This document shows positions 7,769-16,359 of a stretch of DNA of 33,789 bases, piece by piece. The position numbers were made by a program, and so were the translations under genes. The DNA is taken from positions 1 to 33,789 of the forward strand of contig JBBINN010000005.1 in NCBI GenBank assembly GCA_037443885.1. Direction: 5' to 3'. This stretch comes from SG8-30 sp037443885 (GTDB lineage: Bacteria > Pseudomonadota > Gammaproteobacteria > Steroidobacterales > Steroidobacteraceae). Below the pieces are notes generated by a model. The model saw nothing but the letters and a program-made list of their open reading frames with translations. It was not told where the DNA came from and searched no databases. Position 1 is the stretch's first letter, and each line of letters begins with the position of its first letter.

Positions 7769-9571
7769 TCAGTACACGTCGCGCAGGTAGCGCTTTGCGG
7801 CCGCGAGCGCCGCAACGTACTCCGCCGCAGCTTCGGCGTCGCGCCCCGAGTGGCGCGCGACCACGTCGAGCAGCGCCGCGTGCACGTCCGGCGCCATCCG
7901 CTCCGCGTCGCCGCAGACGTAGAGCGTCGCCCCCGCCTCGAGCCAGGCGAAGAGCTCCGCGCCCTGCTCGTGCAGGCAATGCTGCACGTAGCGCTTCTGT
8001 TCCGTGTCGCGCGAGAAAGCCGCGTCGAGGCGGTGCAGCCGGCCCTTCTTCAACGCCTCGGTCCACTCGGCCTGGTACAGGAAGTCCCGGTCGAGGTGGC
8101 GCGAGCCGAACACCAGCCAGTTGCGCCCGCACGCGCCCGTCTCGGCCCGTTCCTGCAGGAAACCACGGTAGGGCGCCACGCCCGTGCCGGCGCCGACCAT
8201 GACGATGTCGCGCGACGAGTCCGCGGGCAGCCGGAAGCGCGGATTGGCCTCGATGAATGCGCGCAAAGGCTGGCCGTCGCTGCGGGCGAGATAGGACGAT
8301 GCGGCGCCGGACCTTTCGCGCCCGCCGCGCTCGCCTGCCAGCAGCGCCACCGTCAGGTGCGCCTCGTCACCCACGGCGCTGCGGCTCGCGGCGATGGAGT
8401 ACAGGCGCGGCGCGAGCGGCCGCAGGGCAGCGACCAGCTCCGACGCGCTCCAGCCGGCCGGGTACTCGCGCAGCAGGTCGGCGACCTGCCAGTCGCGCAG
8501 CGCGGAGCGCAGCGCCTCCTGCCGTCCGGGCGCCAGCAGTGCAGTCAATTCCTCGCTGCCGGCGCGCTTCGCGTGCGCCTCGAGGAAGGGCCGGGTCAGG
8601 CGCGTGATCTCGCGCTCGCGGCCGAGCCAGTCGGCGAGCGGCAGCGTGCGACCGTCGCGGCTGACCGGCTCGTCCGGCGCGGCGCCGAGCAGCGCCGCGA
8701 TCTCGGCGACCGCGGAAGGCGGATTCTCGGGCCAGATGCCGAGCGCGTCGCCCGGCTCGTAGCCGAGCCCGCCCTCCGGCAGCGCGATCTCGAGGTGACG
8801 CACCTCGCGCAGCGCGCCCGGCGCCGTCAACGGCTGGTTGACCAGCACCTCGACCGCGAGCGGACGCTCCCGCGTCGGCGCCGAAGGCTCGGCGGCGCCG
8901 GCGCGCAGCGGCGTGACCAGCGCGAGCCGCGGCCCACCGGATTCGCGCCGGGCCGTCTCGTGCGCGGTGTCGAGCCAGGCGGCCGCCGCGGGCTCGAAGT
9001 CGACGTCCGCATCCACCCGCGGCAGCAGGCGCCTCGCACCGAGCTCGGCGAGGCGCTCGTCGAGCGCCCGGCCGGTCTCGCAGAAGCGCGGGTAGCTCGA
9101 GTCACCCAGCGCGAATACGGCGTAGGCCAGCTGCTCGAGGCGCGGCGCACGCTTGCCGAGCACGAACTCGGCGAAGGCCCGAGCGTCGTCCGGCGGCTCG
9201 CCCTCGCCGTGGGTGCTGACCACGAGGAACAGCAGGCGCTCCTCCGTGAGCCGCCGTGCCGGAAAGTCCGCCGCGCTCACGAGCCTCGCCGCGATTCCCG
9301 CGGCGTCCAGCTGGGACTTGAGGCGCTCGGCCAGTCGCCGGCCGTTGCCCGTCTGCGACCCGTACAGGACGGTCGCCACGGCGCTTGGCGGAGCGGCCGG
9401 CTCGGCCGGAGCAGCGCCCGCCTGGCGGGCGCGCTCGAATGCGAGGCCCGCGATATAACCGGAGACCCAGGTGAGCCCGGCACCGTCCAGCCCCTCGAGG
9501 GCGTGCCCGAGGTGCCTGAGGCGTTCCGGCGACAGCGGCGTCGCCGGCAGGACGGCGGAGGTGGCGTTCAT
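7769..9571 (-). CDS. cysJ: Sulfite reductase flavoprotein subunit
   Basis: CysJ passes electrons from NADPH through FAD and FMN to CysI. The 600 residues equal the usual length. Domains in order are: a short N-terminal segment; a flavodoxin-like FMN domain with LYGSQTGNGRRLAERL near 69-84 and STHGEGEPPDDA; the FAD domain with RLYSIAAS; the NADPH domain with GAGTGVAPYRGFLQER; and the family C-terminus KRYLRDVY. It is the first gene of the cysJIHG-cysteine synthase unit. A GGGAG stretch precedes the ATG. The 72 bases upstream contain TAGCAT as a possible -10 element, and a LysR-type dyad lies about 75 bases from the start codon, so sulfur-source control through CysB is likely though not shown. 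Confidence 0.96.
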   Translation of the reverse strand: MNATSAVLPATPLSPERLRHLGHALEGLDGAGLTWVSGYIAGLAFERARQAGAAPAEPAAPPSAVATVLYGSQTGNGRRLAERLKSQLDAAGIAARLVSAADFPARRLTEERLLFLVVSTHGEGEPPDDARAFAEFVLGKRAPRLEQLAYAVFALGDSSYPRFCETGRALDERLAELGARRLLPRVDADVDFEPAAAAWLDTAHETARRESGGPRLALVTPLRAGAAEPSAPTRERPLAVEVLVNQPLTAPGALREVRHLEIALPEGGLGYEPGDALGIWPENPPSAVAEIAALLGAAPDEPVSRDGRTLPLADWLGREREITRLTRPFLEAHAKRAGSEELTALLAPGRQEALRSALRDWQVADLLREYPAGWSASELVAALRPLAPRLYSIAASRSAVGDEAHLTVALLAGERGGRERSGAASSYLARSDGQPLRAFIEANPRFRLPADSSRDIVMVGAGTGVAPYRGFLQERAETGACGRNWLVFGSRHLDRDFLYQAEWTEALKKGRLHRLDAAFSRDTEQKRYVQHCLHEQGAELFAWLEAGATLYVCGDAERMAPDVHAALLDVVARHSGRDAEAAAEYVAALAAAKRYLRDVY

Positions 9572-9642
9572 CCCTGGCTCCCGGGCAAAGGCCCAGCCGG
9601 GGATGCTAGGGACGCGCCGCCCCCCGCGAGAACGACCGCTTC

Positions 9643-9658
9643 GTTATGCCTTCATAAC
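9643..9658 (-). promoter_or_regulatory. Candidate LysR-type (CysB-like) binding box upstream of cysJ
   Basis: GTTATG, four bases, CATAAC is a perfect inverted repeat and stands out as AT-rich in very GC-rich surroundings. It fits the LysR-type rule T-N11-A with TTAT/ATAA half-sites. It overlaps the stop codon of the Cdd1-like gene and is centred about 80 bases before the cysJ ATG. If the TAGCAT near 9603-9608 is the -10 element, the box lies roughly 50-60 bases upstream of transcription start, where LysR activators usually bind. Naming CysB is inference from the operon's content. Confidence 0.45.
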
Positions 9659-9919
9659 CGGATCGAGCCGACGGTCCTTCCAGTTCCACCACTTCAGGAG
9701 CTCCGCCTCCGGCTCGGGCGTGCGGGCGGCGTACACCGCGCAGCGGAACGTGTAGAGAACGCAGGGATCCTGCTCGTGACCGGTGATCTCGGTCAGGCGC
9801 TCGTACAGCTGCTCCGGGTCGGCGGCGGCGAGTTCGCGGACCGAGTGGACGCCGAGATGGCGCAGGTCCGCGGCGATGCTCGGCCCGACACCGGGCAGCG
9901 TGGCCAGTTCGTCGTGCAT
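9644..9919 (-). CDS. Helix-hairpin-helix protein of the Cdd1 (pathogenicity locus) type
   Basis: A small protein of 91 residues. LATLPGVGPSIAADLRHLGV near the start is a helix-hairpin-helix motif, followed by VRELAAADPEQLYERL, then CVLYTFRCAVYAA and the conserved ending LLKWWNWKD. This matches the short Cdd1-type proteins named from a Clostridium pathogenicity locus; the name says nothing about function here. The fold suggests non-specific DNA binding. The start at 9919 is favoured because GGAGG lies 9 bases before it, whereas the same GGAGG abuts the ATG at 9928. It stands alone between the flavin reductase and cysJ, and its 3' end overlaps the candidate CysB box. Confidence 0.82.
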   Translation of the reverse strand: MHDELATLPGVGPSIAADLRHLGVHSVRELAAADPEQLYERLTEITGHEQDPCVLYTFRCAVYAARTPEPEAELLKWWNWKDRRLDPVMKA

Positions 9920-10077
9920 GGGCGACATCCTCCGAACTGTGGTGTGTCGTTCGCAGGTTACGCCTCCCGGCCGCAAAGGTCGGGTCGGCAACTGCGTATT
10001 CTTCGAAGCCCCCGCCCGGCGCTAGTTTTCGTGAATGCATGGGCGATGCGGACTGCCGCGGCCCGGGCGGGAGTGGC

Positions 10078-10557
10078 TCAGCCGCCGAGCGAGGTGAATC
10101 GGCCTCGATAGAAAAGGAGCGGGCTCCCGTCGCGCTGCTCCATGGAAACCACCTGGCCGACGATGATCAAGTGGTCACCACCGTCGTGTCGGGCATAGGT
10201 CTCGCATTCAAAGCAGGCGTGGAAGTCCCCAAGCAGCGGTGCACCGCAGCGGCCGGCATGGGTCTCGATGCCCTTGAACCGGTCCACTTCGCGGGCTGAG
10301 AAGACGCGGGCGAGCGACTGCTGGCCGTCGTGCAGGACGTGGACGGCAAAGCCCGGCGCCGCGCGAAACGCCTCGAAGTTGCTCGACCGGCGGGCGATGG
10401 TCCACAGTAGCAGCGGCGGGTCGAGCGACAGCGAGGTGAAGCTGTTGGCCGTCATGCCTACGTGCTCGCCGGTGGGCCCGCGAGCAGTGACGATCGTGAC
10501 CCCGGTGGCGTAATGCCCGAAGGCCGCGCGAAGCTCCAGCGACTGGCTGCGGTCCAT
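10078..10557 (-). CDS. Flavin reductase (FMN-binding split-barrel family)
   Basis: The 159-residue protein resembles HpaC-type flavin reductases, which use NAD(P)H to supply reduced flavin to a partner monooxygenase. Typical segments are FGHYATGVTIVT, the flavin-binding MTANSFTSLSLDPPLLLW, and the ending GGDHLIIVGQV with a GSPLLFYRG strand. The ATG (10557) shares one base with the upstream stop (TGATG); a GTG three bases earlier gives a GTGA overlap, so either start implies coupling to the racemase gene. No monooxygenase is encoded nearby, so its partner is unknown. As the last gene of the fad-like operon it may support oxidation of the same substrate, but this is inference. Confidence 0.88.
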   Translation of the reverse strand: MDRSQSLELRAAFGHYATGVTIVTARGPTGEHVGMTANSFTSLSLDPPLLLWTIARRSSNFEAFRAAPGFAVHVLHDGQQSLARVFSAREVDRFKGIETHAGRCGAPLLGDFHACFECETYARHDGGDHLIIVGQVVSMEQRDGSPLLFYRGRFTSLGG

Positions 10558-11795
10558 CACGCGCCTCCAAGGGCTCCCGCCTGTCGCAGTTCCCGGATCT
10601 CCTCGTCCGCGAATCCAAGCTCCCCGAGAAGCTCGTGGGCATCCTCGCCCGGCCGCCGCGGCGGCCGCGGCATGGCCGGGGCGCTGCGGCTGAAGCGCGG
10701 CGCAGGCGCATTCTGCACTACGCCGCCCACTTCGATGTAAGTGCCACGCGCTACGTGGTGCGGATGGCGCGGCGCCTCGTCGAGGCCGAGCACGGGCGTC
10801 ACGCAGGCGTCCGTTCCCTCGAACAGCCGCTCGAGTTCATCCCGCGTCAGCCGCCGTATGGCCTCGGCCAGGCGCAGCTTGAGCGGTGGCCAGACCTCGT
10901 CCAGCAGGTCGTCGTAGGACGCGCCGCCAAGGCCCTGGCCGCGTGCGAATTCTGCCGGGTCCAGACCGAGGCGCAGCAGCATCTCCCGATGGAACTGCGG
11001 CTCGATTGCCCCGACTGCGACCCACTTGCCGTCGCGTGTCTCATAGGTGTCGTAATAGTGCGCCGCGCCGGAGAGGAAGTTTTCACCGGGGGCATCGCGC
11101 CAGAATCCCATGTTCCTGAGCCCGAGCGTGGGCGCCATGAGCGAGGCCGCGCCGTCCACCATCGCGGCGTCCACGACCTGTCCCTGTCCCGAGCGCCCGC
11201 GCTCGATGAGCGCACACGCGATGCCGAAGGCTAGCAGCATCCCGCCACCGCCGTAGTCGCCTGCGACGTTGAAGGGCGGCACCGGCTTGCCGCCGCGAAT
11301 GCCGACCTGCTGGAGCAGGCCGGACAACGAGATGTAGTTGATGTCGTGGCCAGCCCGCGATGCCAACGGTCCCTCCTGGCCCCAGCCGGTGATACGCCCG
11401 TACACGAGCCGGGGATTGCGGCTCAGGCAGATATCCGGACCGAAACCCAGGCGCTCGGCGACGCCGGGACGGAATCCCTCGATCAGCACGTCGCTGCGGG
11501 CCACCAGCCGAAGCAGCACCTCGACGGCCGCCGGACTCTTGAGGTCGAGGGCGAGCGACCGGCGGTTACGCAGCGTCGGGTCCAGCTGCGCACCAGGCAC
11601 AACTCCCGGACGCTCCACGCGCACGACATCGGCGCCAAGGTCGCCCAACAGCATCGCGGCATAGGGGCCGGGCCCGATGCCTGCCAGCTCGACCACCCGT
11701 GCGCCGGCCAGTGGCCCGGCCGCCGTGCCGGCACCGCCGGGCTCCGCGGCTGAAAGCTCCGCACCGCTCCCGGCTGGATCGGACTCAGGCGGCAT
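10557..11795 (-). CDS. Alpha-methylacyl-CoA racemase (CoA-transferase family III fold)
   Basis: The 412-residue protein belongs to the CaiB/BaiF fold but carries the racemase signature rather than that of the CoA transferases. AGHDINYISLSG places His150, and FNVAGDYGGGGMLLAFGIA places Asp180. The 30-residue spacing matches the His/Asp proton-transfer pair of mycobacterial MCR (His126/Asp156). Such enzymes epimerise 2-methylacyl-CoA thioesters so that branched chains, including sterol side chains, can enter beta-oxidation. The ATG at 11795 overlaps the end of the fadB-like gene by 11 bases. The first 25 or so residues are low-complexity, so the true start could lie slightly downstream. Its place behind thiolase and hydratase/dehydrogenase genes supports degradation of branched acyl chains. 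Confidence 0.88.
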   Translation of the reverse strand: MPPESDPAGSGAELSAAEPGGAGTAAGPLAGARVVELAGIGPGPYAAMLLGDLGADVVRVERPGVVPGAQLDPTLRNRRSLALDLKSPAAVEVLLRLVARSDVLIEGFRPGVAERLGFGPDICLSRNPRLVYGRITGWGQEGPLASRAGHDINYISLSGLLQQVGIRGGKPVPPFNVAGDYGGGGMLLAFGIACALIERGRSGQGQVVDAAMVDGAASLMAPTLGLRNMGFWRDAPGENFLSGAAHYYDTYETRDGKWVAVGAIEPQFHREMLLRLGLDPAEFARGQGLGGASYDDLLDEVWPPLKLRLAEAIRRLTRDELERLFEGTDACVTPVLGLDEAPRHPHHVARGTYIEVGGVVQNAPAPRFSRSAPAMPRPPRRPGEDAHELLGELGFADEEIRELRQAGALGGA

Positions 11796-13941
11796 CGCGG
11801 ATCGTCTTGCCCGCACGCGCGAGCGCGATGAGCGATTCGGGGGGGCTGAAGCGCGGCCCATGGCTGTCCGCAAGTCGGCGGCACTCGTCCACGAACCGGG
11901 CGACGCCAAGCATATCGATGTACGAGATCACGCCCCCTGTCCAGGCGGGAAAGCCCCAGCCGAGGATCGAGCCGAGATCGCCGTCCTCCGGGTGCAGCAG
12001 AACGCCCTCCTCCAGGCAGCGCGCGGCCTCGACCGCCTGGACATACAGCAGACGTGTCTTCACCGCCTCGACCGCTGGCTGCGACGATGCAGGCGGAAAC
12101 TCGCGTGCAAGGCCAGGCCACAGGAACTTGCGCCCGCCGGACGGGTAGTCATAGAAGCCCGCGCCCGCCTTGCGGCCGGGACGCTTCAGCTCCTCCACCA
12201 TGCGCCGGATCACCTCCCAGCCCGTCGGATACTCGAAGGCATCTCCGAGGTCGGCGCGTGTCTGCTGTATCACCCTGCACTGCAGATCGAGCGAGACCTC
12301 GTCCGTGACGGCCAGCGGCCCGACCGGCATTCCGGCGAAGCGGCCGCCGTTCTCGATGAGCGCCGGCGCCACCCCTTCGGCCAACAGTGCCTCGCCCTCG
12401 TAGCAGTAGGTGGCGAAGACGCGGCTGGTGTAGAACCCGCGGCTGTCGTTCACCACGATCGGTGTCTTGCCGAGGCGCTTAGCGAGGTCGAGCGCGCGGG
12501 CGAGCGCGATGTCATCCGTCATGCGACCACGGATGATCTCGACGAGCGGCATGCGCTCGACCGGTGAAAAGAAGTGCATCCCGATGAAGCTGCCGGGCCG
12601 CGTCGAGGCCTCGGCCAGGCCCGTGATCGGCAGCGTCGAGGTGTTGCTCGCGAACACCGCATCCGGGTCGATGACCGCCTCGACCCGTGCCGTGACATCT
12701 GCCTTCACGGCGCGGTCCTCGAACACCGCCTCGATGACGAAATCGCAGCCGGCGAGGTCGGCCACGTCCGCAGTGGGCAGGATGCGCTGCAGCGCCTGCC
12801 GGGCCAGGTCCTCGCTGATCCGCGCCGACTCGCGCTCACGGACCAGCACACGGCCAGCGTAATCGAGGCTCCGCACCGCGGCTTCCGACGACACATCGAG
12901 AACCGCGACCGGGATCCCGGACCGCGCACAGGCATAGGCGAGACCCGAGCCCATCATACCGGCACCCAGCACGCCGATTTTATTCACTTCCCGCGGCGCA
13001 ATGCCCGCGGGGCGACGGGCGAGCTTGTCGGCCTTGCCCTTGTTGATGAACATCGTCCGCACCAGGTTGAGCGCGACCGGTCCGGACGCAAGCTGCAGGA
13101 AGTACTGCCGCTCGACCTCGAGCCCGCGATCGAAAGGCACTTGCAAACCTTCATACACGGCCGAGAGGATCGCAGCCGGCGCCGGGTAGTTGCCGAGCGT
13201 GGCCCGCGCGACGCCCGCCGCCGCGATCGAATAAAGGCCCGCGACGCGCGGGTCGAGCGGCGAGGCGCCGCCCGGCACCGCGAAGCCCTTCCGGTCCCAT
13301 GGCTGCACCGGCTCGGGTCCCGCCGCGAGCCAGGCGCGCGCCCGCGCCCCGACTTCTCCAGCTGGCGCCAGCTCATGCACGATGCCCAGCTCCAGGGCAT
13401 TTCGGGGCGCCACCGACCGGCCTTCGAGCATCAACGGAAGCGCCTTCTCCGCTCCGATCAGCCGCGGCAGCCGCTGGGTACCGCCCGCGCCCGGCAGCAA
13501 CCCGACCTTCACCTCCGGCAGGCCCACCACCGCGAGAGGGTCATCTGCGAGGACGCGATAGTGGCAGCCGAGGGCGAGCTCGAGTCCGCCGCCGAGGGCG
13601 AGGCCCGTGATGGCAGCAGCCGACGGCTTGCCACAGGTCTCGAGACGCCGCAGGAACCGCGACAGGCTCGGCGTCAGCGCCGTCGGGCCGCCGGCCTCCT
13701 GCGCCGACGCCATCCGCGCGGCCAGGTCCTTGAGGTCCCAGCCGGCGGCAAAGGCGGTCCGCGCCGAGGTGACGACCAGCCCGCATATGTCGGCACGGCC
13801 AAGCACTGCATCGAGCGCAGCATCGAGCTCGGCGACGATGGCGTCGGAAAGCGGGTTCAAAGGCGCGCCGGGCACCTCGAGGGCGACGACGGCGATTCCA
13901 TCCTCGCCGCATTCGAGCCGGATGTTCTGGAAGTCCGGCAT
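11785..13941 (-). CDS. fadB: Fused enoyl-CoA hydratase / 3-hydroxyacyl-CoA dehydrogenase (FadB/FadJ type)
   Basis: The 718-residue protein carries out two middle steps of beta-oxidation. Residues 1-190 are the crotonase domain: GLALGGGLELALG with Glu121 and GLPEVKVGLLPGAGGTQ with Glu143 correspond to the two catalytic glutamates of FadB. From about 320 is the NAD-binding dehydrogenase with GVLGAGMMGSG, the acidic strand end VAVLDVS, and SNTSTLPI followed by GMHFFSPV with catalytic His456. The C-terminal helical dehydrogenase domains follow, with PVGPLAVTDEV. The symbol denotes type; it could equally be called fadJ. The ATG at 13941 follows the thiolase stop by 2 bases. The much longer open frame upstream is thiolase sequence read out of frame. 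Confidence 0.93.
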   Translation of the reverse strand: MPDFQNIRLECGEDGIAVVALEVPGAPLNPLSDAIVAELDAALDAVLGRADICGLVVTSARTAFAAGWDLKDLAARMASAQEAGGPTALTPSLSRFLRRLETCGKPSAAAITGLALGGGLELALGCHYRVLADDPLAVVGLPEVKVGLLPGAGGTQRLPRLIGAEKALPLMLEGRSVAPRNALELGIVHELAPAGEVGARARAWLAAGPEPVQPWDRKGFAVPGGASPLDPRVAGLYSIAAAGVARATLGNYPAPAAILSAVYEGLQVPFDRGLEVERQYFLQLASGPVALNLVRTMFINKGKADKLARRPAGIAPREVNKIGVLGAGMMGSGLAYACARSGIPVAVLDVSSEAAVRSLDYAGRVLVRERESARISEDLARQALQRILPTADVADLAGCDFVIEAVFEDRAVKADVTARVEAVIDPDAVFASNTSTLPITGLAEASTRPGSFIGMHFFSPVERMPLVEIIRGRMTDDIALARALDLAKRLGKTPIVVNDSRGFYTSRVFATYCYEGEALLAEGVAPALIENGGRFAGMPVGPLAVTDEVSLDLQCRVIQQTRADLGDAFEYPTGWEVIRRMVEELKRPGRKAGAGFYDYPSGGRKFLWPGLAREFPPASSQPAVEAVKTRLLYVQAVEAARCLEEGVLLHPEDGDLGSILGWGFPAWTGGVISYIDMLGVARFVDECRRLADSHGPRFSPPESLIALARAGKTIRDAA

Positions 13942-13943
13942 GC

Positions 13944-15158
<1,215 letters not shown>

Positions 15159-15294
15159 CCTGCGTCCCTGTTGACGAGCGGCCGGGGCTGGCCGGTGACT
15201 GCGCAGGCTCGGCCGGGCGGCCGCCGCCGGATCTGCGCAGCCCGGATAGTAATCGCGCATCCCGGGCCAAGTCGATGCGCCGACGGAGGAGAGC

Positions 15295-16359
15295 TTGACG
15301 ACCAGCAGCACCGACACGCAGGGCGGCACGGCCCGCTTCGCCATCGATGCAGATCGGCTCGAGCGCTGCCTGCGGGCCGCGATACCCGGATTCGAAGGCC
15401 CCGTCGCCATCGAGAGGTTCGCCGGGGGCCAGTCGAACCCGACCTATCGCCTCGAGACACCCGCGCGGCGCTACGTGCTGCGGCGCAAGCCGCCGGGCGT
15501 GCTGCTGGCCTCCGCGCACGCGGTGGACCGCGAGTTCCGCGTCCAGCAGGCGCTCGGCCGCGTGCCGGGCTTTCCCGTAGCTCCGGTACACGTCTACTGC
15601 GACGACCCGGAGGTGATCGGCACGCCCTTCTACGTCATGGACATGGTGGAAGGCCGTGTTTTCTGGGACGCGACGCTGCCCGAGGTCCCGCGGGAGGAAC
15701 GCCACCGCTACTACGAGTCGATGGTCGACGCCATCGCCGCGCTGCACTCGGTCGATCACGTCGCGCTCGGCCTGGCCGACTTCGGCAAGCCGGGCGACTA
15801 CTTTTCCCGACAGATCAGCCGGTGGTCCCGGCAGTACCTCGAGGACCGCGACGCAGGCCGGGTCGACGCGATGGACCAGCTCATCGAGTGGCTGCCTCGG
15901 CACATCCCCGCCGGCCAGGACGCCTCGATCGTCCACGGCGACTTCCGCTGCGACAACCTCATCTTCCACCCGACCGAGCCGCGCGTGCTCGCGATCCTCG
16001 ACTGGGAACTCGCCACCATCGGCCATCCGCTCGCGGACTTCGGCTACCACCTCCTTGCCTGGCGCATGCCGCCGCTCGGCGTGACCGGCATGCTCGGCCA
16101 GGACCTCGCCGCACTCGGAATACCCAGCGAGCAGGAGTACGTCGCGATGTACTGCGCACGGACAGGCCGGAACGGCATCGAGGGCGTCGACTTCCTGGCG
16201 GCATTCAACATGTTCCGCCTCGCGGCGATCTTCCACGGCATCCGCGGCCGCATGCTGCGGGGCAACGCGGTGAGCGTGCGCGCACGCGAGTACGCTGCCG
16301 CCGTGGAGCAGGTCGCCGAGCTCGGCTGGCAGCAGACCCTGGGGATGCGCCGACCGTGA
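15295..16359 (+). CDS. Phosphotransferase of the ACAD10/ACAD11 kinase-like (APH) family
   Basis: The 354-residue protein has the aminoglycoside-phosphotransferase fold: FAGGQSNPTYRL as the nucleotide loop (43-53), YVLRRKPPG with the ATP-contacting lysine, the Brenner motif IVHGDFRCDN (212-221) and the metal-binding ILDWELATIGHPLADFGYH. Sequence style matches the kinase half of ACAD10/ACAD11 and of bacterial LvaA, which phosphorylate 4-hydroxyacyl-CoA. A role beside beta-oxidation genes fits that and makes antibiotic resistance unlikely. The start is a TTG with a strong GGAGGAGA just before it; no ATG or GTG gives the family beginning. It is divergent from the thiolase and overlaps the next gene by GTGA. 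No acyl-CoA dehydrogenase partner lies in the window. Confidence 0.87.
   Translation: MTTSSTDTQGGTARFAIDADRLERCLRAAIPGFEGPVAIERFAGGQSNPTYRLETPARRYVLRRKPPGVLLASAHAVDREFRVQQALGRVPGFPVAPVHVYCDDPEVIGTPFYVMDMVEGRVFWDATLPEVPREERHRYYESMVDAIAALHSVDHVALGLADFGKPGDYFSRQISRWSRQYLEDRDAGRVDAMDQLIEWLPRHIPAGQDASIVHGDFRCDNLIFHPTEPRVLAILDWELATIGHPLADFGYHLLAWRMPPLGVTGMLGQDLAALGIPSEQEYVAMYCARTGRNGIEGVDFLAAFNMFRLAAIFHGIRGRMLRGNAVSVRAREYAAAVEQVAELGWQQTLGMRRP

Noticed and set aside
5955..7790. Open frame of 611 codons on the plus strand opposite cysH and cysI
   Set aside because: cysI with all four cluster cysteines lies on the other strand; this frame has no protein-like pattern.
7850..10111. Open frame of 753 codons on the plus strand opposite cysJ, the Cdd1-like gene and flavin reductase
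   Set aside because: It spans three real genes and their spacers on the opposite strand and shows only low-complexity Arg/Ala/Gly translation.
15159..15294. Sigma-70 promoter elements between the thiolase and kinase genes (TTGACG near 15173, TACTAT on the minus strand near 15250)
   Set aside because: Spacing and partner boxes do not fit; each element alone is expected by chance.
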